DNA of 64,000 bases from JBLIRR01 sp049472395 (GTDB taxonomy: Bacteria > SZUA-182 > DTGQ01 > JBLIRR01): NCBI GenBank assembly GCA_049472395.1, contig JBLIRR010000017.1, positions 1 through 64,000 of the forward strand. Reading direction: 5' to 3'. The translations under genes were made by a program, and so were the position numbers. Of the stretch, positions 16,350-23,323 are shown one piece after another (within the stretch, counting starts at the first letter, position 1; every line of letters begins with the position of its first letter). The notes below the pieces were generated by a model. That model did not search any database. It worked only from the letters and a program-made list of their open reading frames with translations, and was not told the origin of the DNA.

Positions 16350-17359
16350 TTAATTCAATACTACAAATGGACTCACAGTTGTTGTACTATCGCCCTCTAA
16401 TGCAGTCGGATCTTTAAGCCATGACGCCCCGTCCACATTCCACACGACGCGGAAAGCTACCTCATCATTCTGGAAAAGATGATGCCTGCTCACATCCACA
16501 CGAGGCCCTGATCCGTTTTTTACCACATAATATGATCTATCCACCAAGCACAAATCACCACGGCTGCCAAGAGCAGGCGATCTTTCAGAAAAATATAACG
16601 GCATATCAAACATAGTGCCAGCTTGACCGGCGACGGTTGTTTAGTCCACGCAGGATTGTTAACGGCATCACGAGTACCAGCAAGTTGAGTTATACACGTT
16701 GGACTTGCAATCCATATCATTTCAGGGCTTACCTTTGCTTTTTGCACCATACCGAGTATGTCATCATAGGAAATCTGGTTAGCGGTTGCGCATGTGACCT
16801 CGATCCTACACGGCGCATTAATAATGCCGGTTACGCAATTAGAGCCACCACCACGGATGAAATCATAGTCCTCGACAGCACCACACGTGCGCTTGAGCTG
16901 ATTACTAATATACACATCCCCGACCGGCCAATGATAGATCAATCTAGTTGATAAGATCAGAAATCCTTTGATAGGCTTAGGCTGCAATTGCACTTGCCGA
17001 AGATTCAATTTGGTCTCAGTAATAGAGTATGTTTCCCCGCCATGCACCACGTCAAAACCACCATGTACGCCATACGAGCCTCCCTGGTCTAATGCGGGAA
17101 TCTTTAATTCAGCATCTTGTGGTGGATCACTCTGGGGAAGCACGAATGCACCAACACGGATCAAACCGGCCTGAGGCGCGGCCCTAAATACTTGCGTCCA
17201 GAATTGCCCCGGTATAGCAAATCCTCCGAGTTAACCAGTGCCTATCTGCATAGCAGTTCTTGACTCGGCGCGGTATAACGGCTGCAAACGCGGATCATTA
17301 CGGTCATTCAAAACCGTATGAAAGAACTCACCCAAATTTTGAAAATAGTGTTTACTCAT
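16350..17359 (-). pseudogene. HK97-family phage major capsid protein, broken
   Basis: The minus strand encodes an HK97-type capsid protein in pieces. It starts MSKHYFQNLGEFF at 17359, is stopped by TAA in the context TG-stop-LGGF (near 17232, expected Ser), continues LIRVGAFVLPQSDPP to a frameshift near 16640, and resumes in the next frame with FDMPLYFSERSPALGSRGD to the natural stop at 16350. The conserved PxxFSERxPALGSRGD and AFRVVW...DG segments identify the family. The usual N-terminal delta/scaffold domain is absent, so it is short (about 335 residues). No portal, protease or terminase gene is nearby. Confidence 0.85.
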
Positions 17360-17440
17360 TATATATTTTTTATTTTAATTGTTCACATCTTGACTTCACT
17401 TTCTTTTAATCATAAATATATAATGTACATTTGTCCAGTA

Positions 17441-17630
17441 TATTATCCCCTTAGAAATTGAGGACGAGGCGAAGGAGAGGCAGAGAGAAGCAGGTGGAGA
17501 TCGTAAAAGTGAATATTCTAACTTGTCAAAATCGGTTGATCAAAAAATTGATCAAGCGATTAAGCTAGAACCACAGTCCACCGAGCAGGCGGCGCGGACG
17601 TTTCTTACGAATAGGCAATATATAAATTAG
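17441..17630 (+). pseudogene. fragment resembling a ParB/DNA-methylase-type protein
   Basis: One frame, open from about 17426, reads PLEIEDEAKERQREAGGDRK, then a divergent Ser/Lys-rich stretch, and ends with TEQAARTFLTNRQYIN before TAG at 17628. AKERQREAGG plus AAxxFxTNRQYV is typical of the middle of plasmid or phage ParB-like and adenine-methylase proteins, just before the helix-turn-helix. No start codon or other domain is present. Treated as a gene scrap inside the island. Confidence 0.5.
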
Positions 17631-17773
17631 CCGGCGGCATGGTTGCGTAATTAATTAATCTTTATCCCGGATAGGGAACCACCGACTTTTTTAATCTTAC
17701 TAAAAACATTGACTTTTTCTACTCTAATTACACGATCATGTAACTAACCCCGAAAAATACCCTCTCAAATTTC

Positions 17774-18031
17774 ATGTATAAGCGCGATTTTATGAGCGGG
17801 AAATATGAGATTATACTTCCCGAATACTGCACACAAAACAATGGCGATTGCCAAACGTGCTCATTAGTCAACTATAAAAAAGATTGCCAAAATAATCTAT
17901 ATGAATTTCTATACGGGGGCCTTGCGGGGACTCTGCAAAGAGTTTCAAATGTTTCCTTAATTGACCAGTGCATTACAAAGGTTGGAAATCAGGTCGGAAA
18001 ATCATTTTTCGGCAATAAAAAAAGGAATTAA
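17774..18031 (+). CDS. small protein with Cys motif CTQNNGDC (second family member)
   Basis: 85 residues. Residues 18-41 repeat the Cys motif of the protein at 15589: YCTQNNGDCQTCSLVN followed by KDCQNN. Here the motif lies near the N-terminus and is followed by a Gly/Val/Leu-rich tail (YGGLAGTLQRVSN) ending in basic residues. No clear ribosome site precedes the ATG, and MSGKYE at 17792 is an alternative start. It is closed by an intrinsic terminator. Function unknown. Confidence 0.5.
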   Translation: MYKRDFMSGKYEIILPEYCTQNNGDCQTCSLVNYKKDCQNNLYEFLYGGLAGTLQRVSNVSLIDQCITKVGNQVGKSFFGNKKRN

Positions 18032-18057
18032 CTTTTTTGCTAATTCCTTGATTTTTC
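18022..18057 (+). terminator. Rho-independent terminator before att copy 2
   Basis: AAGGAATTA (18022-18030) pairs with TAATTCCTT (18041-18049) around a 10-base loop and is followed by a GATTTTTC run. It overlaps the last codons and stop of the Cys-motif gene and ends just before att copy 2. Confidence 0.8.
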
Positions 18058-18061
18058 TATA

Positions 18062-18107
18062 TGGGCAATACTGGATTTGAACCAGTGACCCCTGCCGTGT
18101 GAAGACA
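18062..18107 (-). repeat. att-like partial copy 2 of the tRNA-Val 3' half
   Basis: 46 bases match the 3' part of tRNA-Val (21214-21259) with a single mismatch (GGGCAAT for GGGCGAT), then diverge inside the anticodon loop. The copy is better preserved than copy 1, which suggests a younger insertion. It marks the boundary between the two tandem elements. Confidence 0.9.
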
Positions 18108-18613
18108 CGACAGGGGCTATTTCCCGTTTCTAAATTTTACTCTATCTTTGTATATTCATGGTGTTAGGGCTAACCATGAAAGACTACTTTTCCATATTTT
18201 ACCATATTTTTTAGTCTGTTTAGTATACAAAAAGTATACAGTGACAGTGGTATAAAAGGTCAATCTTTTATATTGAATGATTAGGCTTTTTGTAGTAGTA
18301 TTTCATATTGAATATAGATCGACTAAATTTAAATAGCTCTTATAGTGACATAGTATTAATAAAATAAGGAATAAACATGACCAAACTAACTATTAAACTA
18401 AAAGAGAATGATTATCAACGTTTGAAGAAAGTAGCAGAATCAGCCGGTAAGTCTATACAAGTATTCATCTATGAAAAGATCATTCAATTAACTGATTCTA
18501 AGGTTGAAGCCTTTGATATAACTCAAGATCCAGTATTTACAATGGAAGGATATGACTCTGAAGCGCCGGAAGATTTATCGAGCGATCTTGATAAATATCT
18601 CTATGGCGGAAAA
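18108..18613 (+). repeat. duplicated att-flank and antitoxin segment, copy B
   Basis: Homologous to 13986-14525 and lying at the same position relative to its att copy. This copy keeps the antitoxin intact and continues into a toxin gene. The double palindrome GTATAC-AAAAA-GTATAC is at 18223-18239. Confidence 0.85.
18223..18239. promoter_or_regulatory. double GTATAC palindrome upstream of the toxin-antitoxin pair
   Basis: GTATAC repeated after AAAAA, itself symmetrical, about 140 bases upstream of the antitoxin. The same 17 bases are unchanged at 14101-14117 in the decayed copy although surrounding sequence differs by roughly a fifth. It may be an operator or an integrase/Xis arm site. Confidence 0.4.
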
Positions 18614-18625
18614 TATCCAAAATGA
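18377..18625 (+). CDS. antitoxin of a PIN-type toxin-antitoxin pair (CopG/VapB-like)
   Basis: 82 residues. The N-terminal MTKLTIKLKENDYQRLKKVA forms a beta strand and helix like a ribbon-helix-helix or related DNA-binding module. The C-terminus (QDPVFTMEGYDSEAPEDLS) is an extended acidic tail of the type that wraps the toxin. Its TGA overlaps the toxin ATG by four bases (ATGA), the usual arrangement in vapBC operons. Such antitoxins neutralise the toxin and repress their own operon; the GTATAC palindrome upstream is a candidate operator. A disrupted paralogue lies at 14257. Confidence 0.8.
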   Translation: MTKLTIKLKENDYQRLKKVAESAGKSIQVFIYEKIIQLTDSKVEAFDITQDPVFTMEGYDSEAPEDLSSDLDKYLYGGKYPK

Positions 18626-19032
18626 AAAAAATTTTCGTTGACGCTAATGGGTGGATTGCTTTAAACAGTAAGAGAGATCAGTTGCATAATAATGCTGTTA
18701 GAATAAATAGAGAGTTACTGCAAAGTGGGTATCGATATGTTACGTCTAATTTTATTTTAGATGAAACATATACAGGGTTACTGACAAAAGTGGGGCACTT
18801 TGCAGCCGTTGATTTTGGCGAAAGGTTACGAAACTCAAACGCTGTACAGCTTATTCACATCACCGATGATATTGATGAAAAGGCGTGGGATCTTTTCAAG
18901 CACTATGATGATAAGAATTTTTCTTTTACAGATTGTACTTCGTTTATTGTAATGCGCCAATTGAAATTAACGGAAGCATTTACTAATGATCATCATTTTG
19001 AACAAATGGGATTTACAATTCTATTAAAATAA
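18622..19032 (+). CDS. PIN-domain toxin, VapC-like ribonuclease
   Basis: 136 residues. The PIN-fold acidic residues are visible: Asp7 in KIFVDANGWIAL, Glu in NFILDETYTGLLTK, Asp in FSFTDCTSFIVM, and a late Asp in AFTNDHHFEQMGF. PIN toxins are Mg-dependent endoribonucleases that cleave tRNA or rRNA when freed from their antitoxin. Length is normal and the reading frame intact, so the pair could be active and could stabilise the island. No terminator is evident after it. Confidence 0.85.
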   Translation: MKKIFVDANGWIALNSKRDQLHNNAVRINRELLQSGYRYVTSNFILDETYTGLLTKVGHFAAVDFGERLRNSNAVQLIHITDDIDEKAWDLFKHYDDKNFSFTDCTSFIVMRQLKLTEAFTNDHHFEQMGFTILLK

Positions 19033-19335
19033 ATAGCTACATCAAATTTCCTCAAATGGAAAGATTGTTCCACGATATACAGTGTAGAAAGTTTTTCCTT
19101 TTCCCTGGCCTTGGTCGAAGTATAAAATTAAAAAATTTTAAAAACCAAAGAAAATTCGCTGATTAAGAATGCTACCTAATGCTACCTAACTATATTTCCC
19201 AATCTTAACTTTTTTTCTTTCAAAGATAATCTTCGCTATGAAATTCTTAAAGGTGACAAATGTAAACCGTCAAATGAAAGGTGCCCAAAGCTATGATTAC
19301 TTTTTTCGATGGCTCAAAGAGATAATTCTGTTTAT
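19033..19335. other. intergenic region between convergent genes
   Basis: About 300 bases without a supported gene. The only feature noted is a direct repeat TGCTACCTAA / TGCTACCTAA near 19169-19188. No clear terminator hairpin. Confidence 0.4.
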
Positions 19336-20406
19336 TCATTCTACCCTTCGTTTATCTAATGCTTGCTGTCCTTTTGCAGTCAGTCGGTATTTTTGCTTAC
19401 TGCTGTGAGGCTTATCTGGAATGGTCATTTCTATGAGGCCGGAATCGATTGCAGGCCGAAGGTAGAGTAACCGAAAATTCTTCTCGGCTTTGAGTCCTAG
19501 TGCAGCCTGTAATGATTTACGATCCATACTTCCCTTCAGCACTGCCAAAAGACGCATGACTTCGGGCTTTACTTCAGGTGCAACTTCGGGTGTTACTTCA
19601 GTCCCACTTCGGGCCATTTTGGTGCCCACTTGCGGGAGAAAAAAAGTCAATGTAACACCGCTTTCTTCATCAGAAGCCCACATTGGTGCAGGCAATCCAC
19701 GATCTTTGCAGGCTTTGAGAATCATGACGCTCCCACGGCCAAGCTTTTCCATAAAGCCACGCAAATAAAGCACATGAGCAATATCCGGATTCCTCAGCAC
19801 TGAGAGATGACCTGTTGTCAATGTTCCCGGTGTAATGCCTGCGGGTAGACAGCCGGGGTTCCAGATTTCCAGGCGCATGGGATAAATATATACCGCAATG
19901 CCACCGGCAAAGTCAGCATAATCCCTATGAGCGAAAGCATTTACGAGACCTTCCCTGATTGCTTCTGATGGGTAAAGTTGTTCGTCATGACGTCTGAGGT
20001 CGCTTTTGTTAAATTTTGAGACGGTTGGCGTATTACGATTGATGAAGTCAAAAACCCACTCCAGTAAAGACCCAAGAGGCCCCTCAAAAGATTTCATGTC
20101 CCTGAAGGTATCGTCGGCCTTATCCTGAGTAAAACAGGCGGCACGTACCCACACCTGTGGATGGCGAAGAGATGGATTCTTTCCAAAAAGGACGTTGCCA
20201 GCATTTGTCAACCGGCCATATTGCACTACTGAAAGATCTTCAAGGACTTCCACGGTATTATCTTCATTCCGAAACGTTATACGAGACCTTGATCGAATCC
20301 CTTTGGTGGTCTGATTGATCTCGTCATAATCAAGATCAGTCGCCAGGTCTGCGGAGGAAAACCGACGTTCCCAACGAATTGGTTCTACCTGGCGGCGAAG
20401 CACCAT
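19336..20406 (-). CDS. 5'-truncated AlbA_2-type ATP-binding transcriptional regulator
   Basis: 356 residues visible. This family usually begins with an N-terminal AlbA_2 (Schlafen-like) DNA-binding domain of about 130 residues, which is missing here. What remains is the linker, a GHKL-like ATPase domain (YPSEAIREGLVNAFAHRDY, IWNPGCLP, FMEKLGRGSVMILKAC) and a winged-helix C-terminus after a low-complexity EVTPEVAPEVKPEV stretch. The truncation point coincides with the left end of the IS at about 20414, so the insertion plus deletion removed the 5' end. The ATG at 20406 may be fortuitous, although AAGG precedes it. Confidence 0.75.
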   Translation of the reverse strand: MVLRRQVEPIRWERRFSSADLATDLDYDEINQTTKGIRSRSRITFRNEDNTVEVLEDLSVVQYGRLTNAGNVLFGKNPSLRHPQVWVRAACFTQDKADDTFRDMKSFEGPLGSLLEWVFDFINRNTPTVSKFNKSDLRRHDEQLYPSEAIREGLVNAFAHRDYADFAGGIAVYIYPMRLEIWNPGCLPAGITPGTLTTGHLSVLRNPDIAHVLYLRGFMEKLGRGSVMILKACKDRGLPAPMWASDEESGVTLTFFLPQVGTKMARSGTEVTPEVAPEVKPEVMRLLAVLKGSMDRKSLQAALGLKAEKNFRLLYLRPAIDSGLIEMTIPDKPHSSKQKYRLTAKGQQALDKRRVE

Positions 20407-20413
20407 ATCCTTA

Positions 20414-21155
20414 GAGCGTGTCTGAAAAATATTTTTTTTACCCCTATGAAAAAATGTGAACCAATGATGTATGGTTAAAAAGGCTAAAATTATTTTTAAC
20501 CTTATACAGGAGGTTCATTATTATGGGGGGAGAGAATTATTGGACTAATTTAACGGATGAACAATGGGAACTGATAAAGATACTTTTGACTAAGCCCAAA
20601 AACACAAAGGGTCCGGGTCGTCCAAGAGAAATAAGTATTCGGGATATTGTGGATGCTATTTTTTATCTGACACGGACTGGGTGTCAATGGCGAATGCTTC
20701 CTCATGATTTTCCAAATTGGAAAACAGTATACCACTATTTTCGTCAATGGCGGAAAGAGCTCACATGGAAAGAAATTCATGATAAGTTATATACGCGCAC
20801 GCGATTGGTTGCTGGGCGTGATACAGCACCAAGTGCAGGAATAATCGATAGTCAAAGTGTAAAAACCACAGAAGTAGGAGGATCTTGTGGTTATGATGCT
20901 GGAAAAAAAATAAATGGACGAAAGCGACATATTATAGTAGATACTATGGGGCTTCTTATTGCTGTAGTCATACATGCTGCTGCGATTCAAGACCGTGATG
21001 GAGCAAAGTTGGTTTTCATGAAAATATTTGGTCAATTCCCTCGGCTTACACATATTTGGGCCGATGGGGGTTATTCGGGGCAGCTGATCAAATGGGCTTA
21101 TTTATTTGGCGGGTGGACACTTGAAATCGTGAAACGTAAAGGGAAAGGTTTTATG
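20414..21155 (+). mobile_element. 3'-truncated IS5-family insertion sequence
   Basis: The left end GAGCGTGTCTGAAAAAT follows TTA, consistent with the TNA targets of the IS427/IS1031 side of IS5. A ribosome site AGGAGG (20510) precedes the transposase. Similarity to transposase ends near codon 210; no right inverted repeat or target duplication follows. The element has therefore lost its right end by deletion, and the sequence runs straight into the flank of tRNA-Val. Confidence 0.8.
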
Positions 21156-21254
21156 GAATGTATAACTCTAGGTGAATTCTTTTTATCTCTTTATTTTCAA
21201 GAAGTTATCTATATGGGCGATACTGGATTTGAACCAGTGACCCCTGCCGTGTGA
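20523..21254 (+). pseudogene. IS5-family transposase, C-terminally truncated and fused to tRNA sequence
   Basis: Residues 1-210 are a DDE transposase: WTNLTDEQWELI, TGCQWRMLPHDFP, first Asp in SAGIIDSQSVKTT, KINGRKRHIIVDTMG, second Asp in HIWADGGYSG. The third catalytic residue (Glu, expected after the VVERTFGW motif) is lost. The remaining frame, through GDTGFEPVTPAV, translates flank and the antisense of tRNA-Val, ending at 21254. It cannot be an active transposase. Confidence 0.88.
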
Positions 21255-21285
21255 AGACAGTGCTCTTCCCCTGAGCTAATCGCCC
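21214..21285 (-). tRNA. tRNA-Val, anticodon CAC
   Basis: A complete 72-base cloverleaf on the minus strand: acceptor GGGCGAT/ATCGCCC, D arm GCTC/GAGC, anticodon stem CTGTC/GGCAG with loop TTCACAC (anticodon CAC, decoding GUG), T stem ACTGG/CCAGT with TTCAAAT loop, discriminator A. CCA is not encoded. It is the intact integration site at the right edge of the island region. Confidence 0.95.
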
Positions 21286-21446
21286 TTTGCATTATAATAA
21301 ACATATTTAATATCCATGTCAAGAAAAATCTATGAGAGTGCAATTATTCTTATTTGAATTGCTAAAAGAAATTAGTCAAACTTGACAAAACAATTATATT
21401 TTTTAATAATCATATAAAGTCTTGATTAGTACTCAACTATTTAATT

Positions 21447-21719
21447 ATGCATTCTAATACGTATATGCTTATAGAAAAATCTCTTATTGACATGGCAAAA
21501 GGAAGCCACGGGATTATCACCCGAATAGAAGGGGGGCATAGGCTATTCGAACGTCTTAAACCCCTTGGCGTGAGTATTGGCCAGAAAATATACAAGGTTG
21601 AATCTATGATAATGAAGGGCCCTATTATAGTAAAACTAGGCAATTCAAAGGTTGCCATCGGCCGTGGTATGGCCTCAAAGATTATTGTGTCAATGGAGGA
21701 GGATGAAGGGGGGAAATAA
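21447..21719 (+). CDS. feoA: FeoA-domain protein
   Basis: 90 residues. The core GSHGIITRIEGG, RLKPLGVSIGQ, GPIIVKLGNSKVAIGRGMA is the SH3-like FeoA fold. FeoA binds or modulates the FeoB ferrous iron transporter. No feoB lies in the window, and the gene is followed after one base by tssA, so the iron link is uncertain. The first ATG gives a slightly long N-terminus, and ATG 21465 is equally plausible; neither has a clear ribosome site. Confidence 0.8.
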   Translation: MHSNTYMLIEKSLIDMAKGSHGIITRIEGGHRLFERLKPLGVSIGQKIYKVESMIMKGPIIVKLGNSKVAIGRGMASKIIVSMEEDEGGK

Positions 21720-21720
21720 A

Positions 21721-23238
21721 GTGGCTATTGACATTAGCAGTATCGTGCAATTAGGCATTCTTCCTGTTCAGGATGATAAGCCTACAGGAAACTCTGCCCG
21801 TTATGAACCAGAATACGATCATTTAGATGCTGAAATCTTAAAACTTGAATCCAGCGATCGAGAGTCAATTGATTGGGCAAAAGTGTTAGAATTGTCCATA
21901 TTCATTTTAAAAACCAAATCAAAGGACCTCTTAGTCGCCTCTTTCCTTTGTCATGCATTATTTGTTCAGCAGGGTTTTAACGGCCTTTGTGTCGGTTTGA
22001 CTATTGTGCGTGATATGCTGAAGGAATATTGGGAAATTCTTTTCCCGGAAAAAGACCGGCTGAAAGTGAGGATCTCTGCTATTGAATGGCTTGTGAAACA
22101 TCTTGGGGAACGCATACGTGAAAAGGGTGACAACCTTTCAGATACTAAAAATGTGATGGAGTGTTGCGGACTATGGGATGAAATAGATTCCCTCTTACAT
22201 GAAAAATTGAAAGAGATGGCACCCGATACTTCTGAGATTATACACCTTCTTCAGAATATGATAAAAGAAAAGAAGGAGGATCATTGTGGCTTTGAATCAA
22301 TTACCGAGGCTAAAAATGCTCTTTTGCAGGCCCAAGGAACATTGATCCGAATCGCTGGATTCATTAGAAATAGTAATCCTGAGAATCCATTGCCCTATCG
22401 TATAGTCAGAGCTATTACATGGATGATAATAGATCAACTACCCTCTGCGAAAGACCAAATTACGAAGGTAAAACAAATATCACACACTATAATAGAAAAA
22501 ATTGAAGAAAATATTAAGGCAGACAACGGGCTTGAAGCCATTAATCTGGTAGAAGATAATTTTGCTAAATATCCTTTCTCATTTATCCTGGAAAGTCACA
22601 GATTAAGCGTTCAGGTCATGGACAAGCTTGGCCCTTCATATAAAAAAGCGAAATTAGCTGTTATAGAAGAGCTCGCAACTTTTATTCGAAGATTTCCCGA
22701 TGTGTTAACATTACGCTTTTCTAACGGTGCACCTTTTGCCAGTGAGCGTACCAAACGTTGGATTGAAAATGAAGTAATGTGCGGTTCGGTATCGCTCATA
22801 GAAAAGGCTACTATTATCGATTCACAAATTGATAAAGAAATTAAAAGACTCATTACACTTGATAAATTTTCCGAAGCAGTGAGCCTTTTTCAAGCCAATC
22901 CAATAAAGGGCGCATCTCAAAGAGAGCTTTTCTTATGGAAACTTAAGCAAGCACGATATTGCATTGATGCAAGTTATTTCAATTTTGCCATTCCCCAATT
23001 GGAATATTTAGAAGAACAAATAAAACGATTTTCTCTTGAAGATTGGGACCCTGCGCTGAGTGTAGAGGTTATTTATCTTCTTCTTCATTGTTACTATAGA
23101 ACAATAAAGGATACAACAAAAATAGTAGATGAAAACATCAAAAAAAAATGTATCCAACTCTATGCTCGTCTTTGCCAGTTAGATTTAGAAAGAGCGCTTC
23201 AGATGGAGAAAATCACCTCATTCAAGCCTGGTGGATAA
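21721..23238 (+). CDS. tssA: type VI secretion TssA-like protein, orphan
   Basis: 505 residues from GTG 21721, with AAGGGGG 8 bases upstream and the feoA stop one base before. The N-terminal ImpA domain is recognisable (GNSARYEPEYDHL, DWAKVLELS, KSKDLLVASFL, YWEILFPE, AIEWLVKHL). The C-terminal part (SLIEKATIIDSQIDKEIKRL, LFLWKLKQARYCIDA) fits the VasJ-type C-terminus. TssA caps and coordinates assembly of the T6SS sheath and baseplate. No other tss gene is present within 20 kb on either side, so it is displaced from its cluster or has another use. The last 8 bases overlap the longest frame of the next gene. Confidence 0.8.
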   Translation: MAIDISSIVQLGILPVQDDKPTGNSARYEPEYDHLDAEILKLESSDRESIDWAKVLELSIFILKTKSKDLLVASFLCHALFVQQGFNGLCVGLTIVRDMLKEYWEILFPEKDRLKVRISAIEWLVKHLGERIREKGDNLSDTKNVMECCGLWDEIDSLLHEKLKEMAPDTSEIIHLLQNMIKEKKEDHCGFESITEAKNALLQAQGTLIRIAGFIRNSNPENPLPYRIVRAITWMIIDQLPSAKDQITKVKQISHTIIEKIEENIKADNGLEAINLVEDNFAKYPFSFILESHRLSVQVMDKLGPSYKKAKLAVIEELATFIRRFPDVLTLRFSNGAPFASERTKRWIENEVMCGSVSLIEKATIIDSQIDKEIKRLITLDKFSEAVSLFQANPIKGASQRELFLWKLKQARYCIDASYFNFAIPQLEYLEEQIKRFSLEDWDPALSVEVIYLLLHCYYRTIKDTTKIVDENIKKKCIQLYARLCQLDLERALQMEKITSFKPGG

Positions 23239-23323
23239 GATATTGATATTCAAACGTGGCTTCGATTTTCGACTAGCAGACTTATATATTCAATTCAGGA
23301 AATACAAATCTTTCGTATGTATC

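Noticed and set aside
18062..18107. A third functional tRNA-Val
   Set aside because: Only 46 bases of the 3' half match and the 5' half is absent.
21156..21254. Genuine C-terminus of the transposase
   Set aside because: These codons translate element flank and the antisense of tRNA-Val, and lack the catalytic Glu motif.
21721..23238. Part of a type VI secretion gene cluster
   Set aside because: No other tss gene occurs anywhere in the window.
23231..23323. Longer start of the channel gene at GTG 23231
   Set aside because: The extra 31 residues are polar and would place the signal peptide internally; kept only as an alternative.
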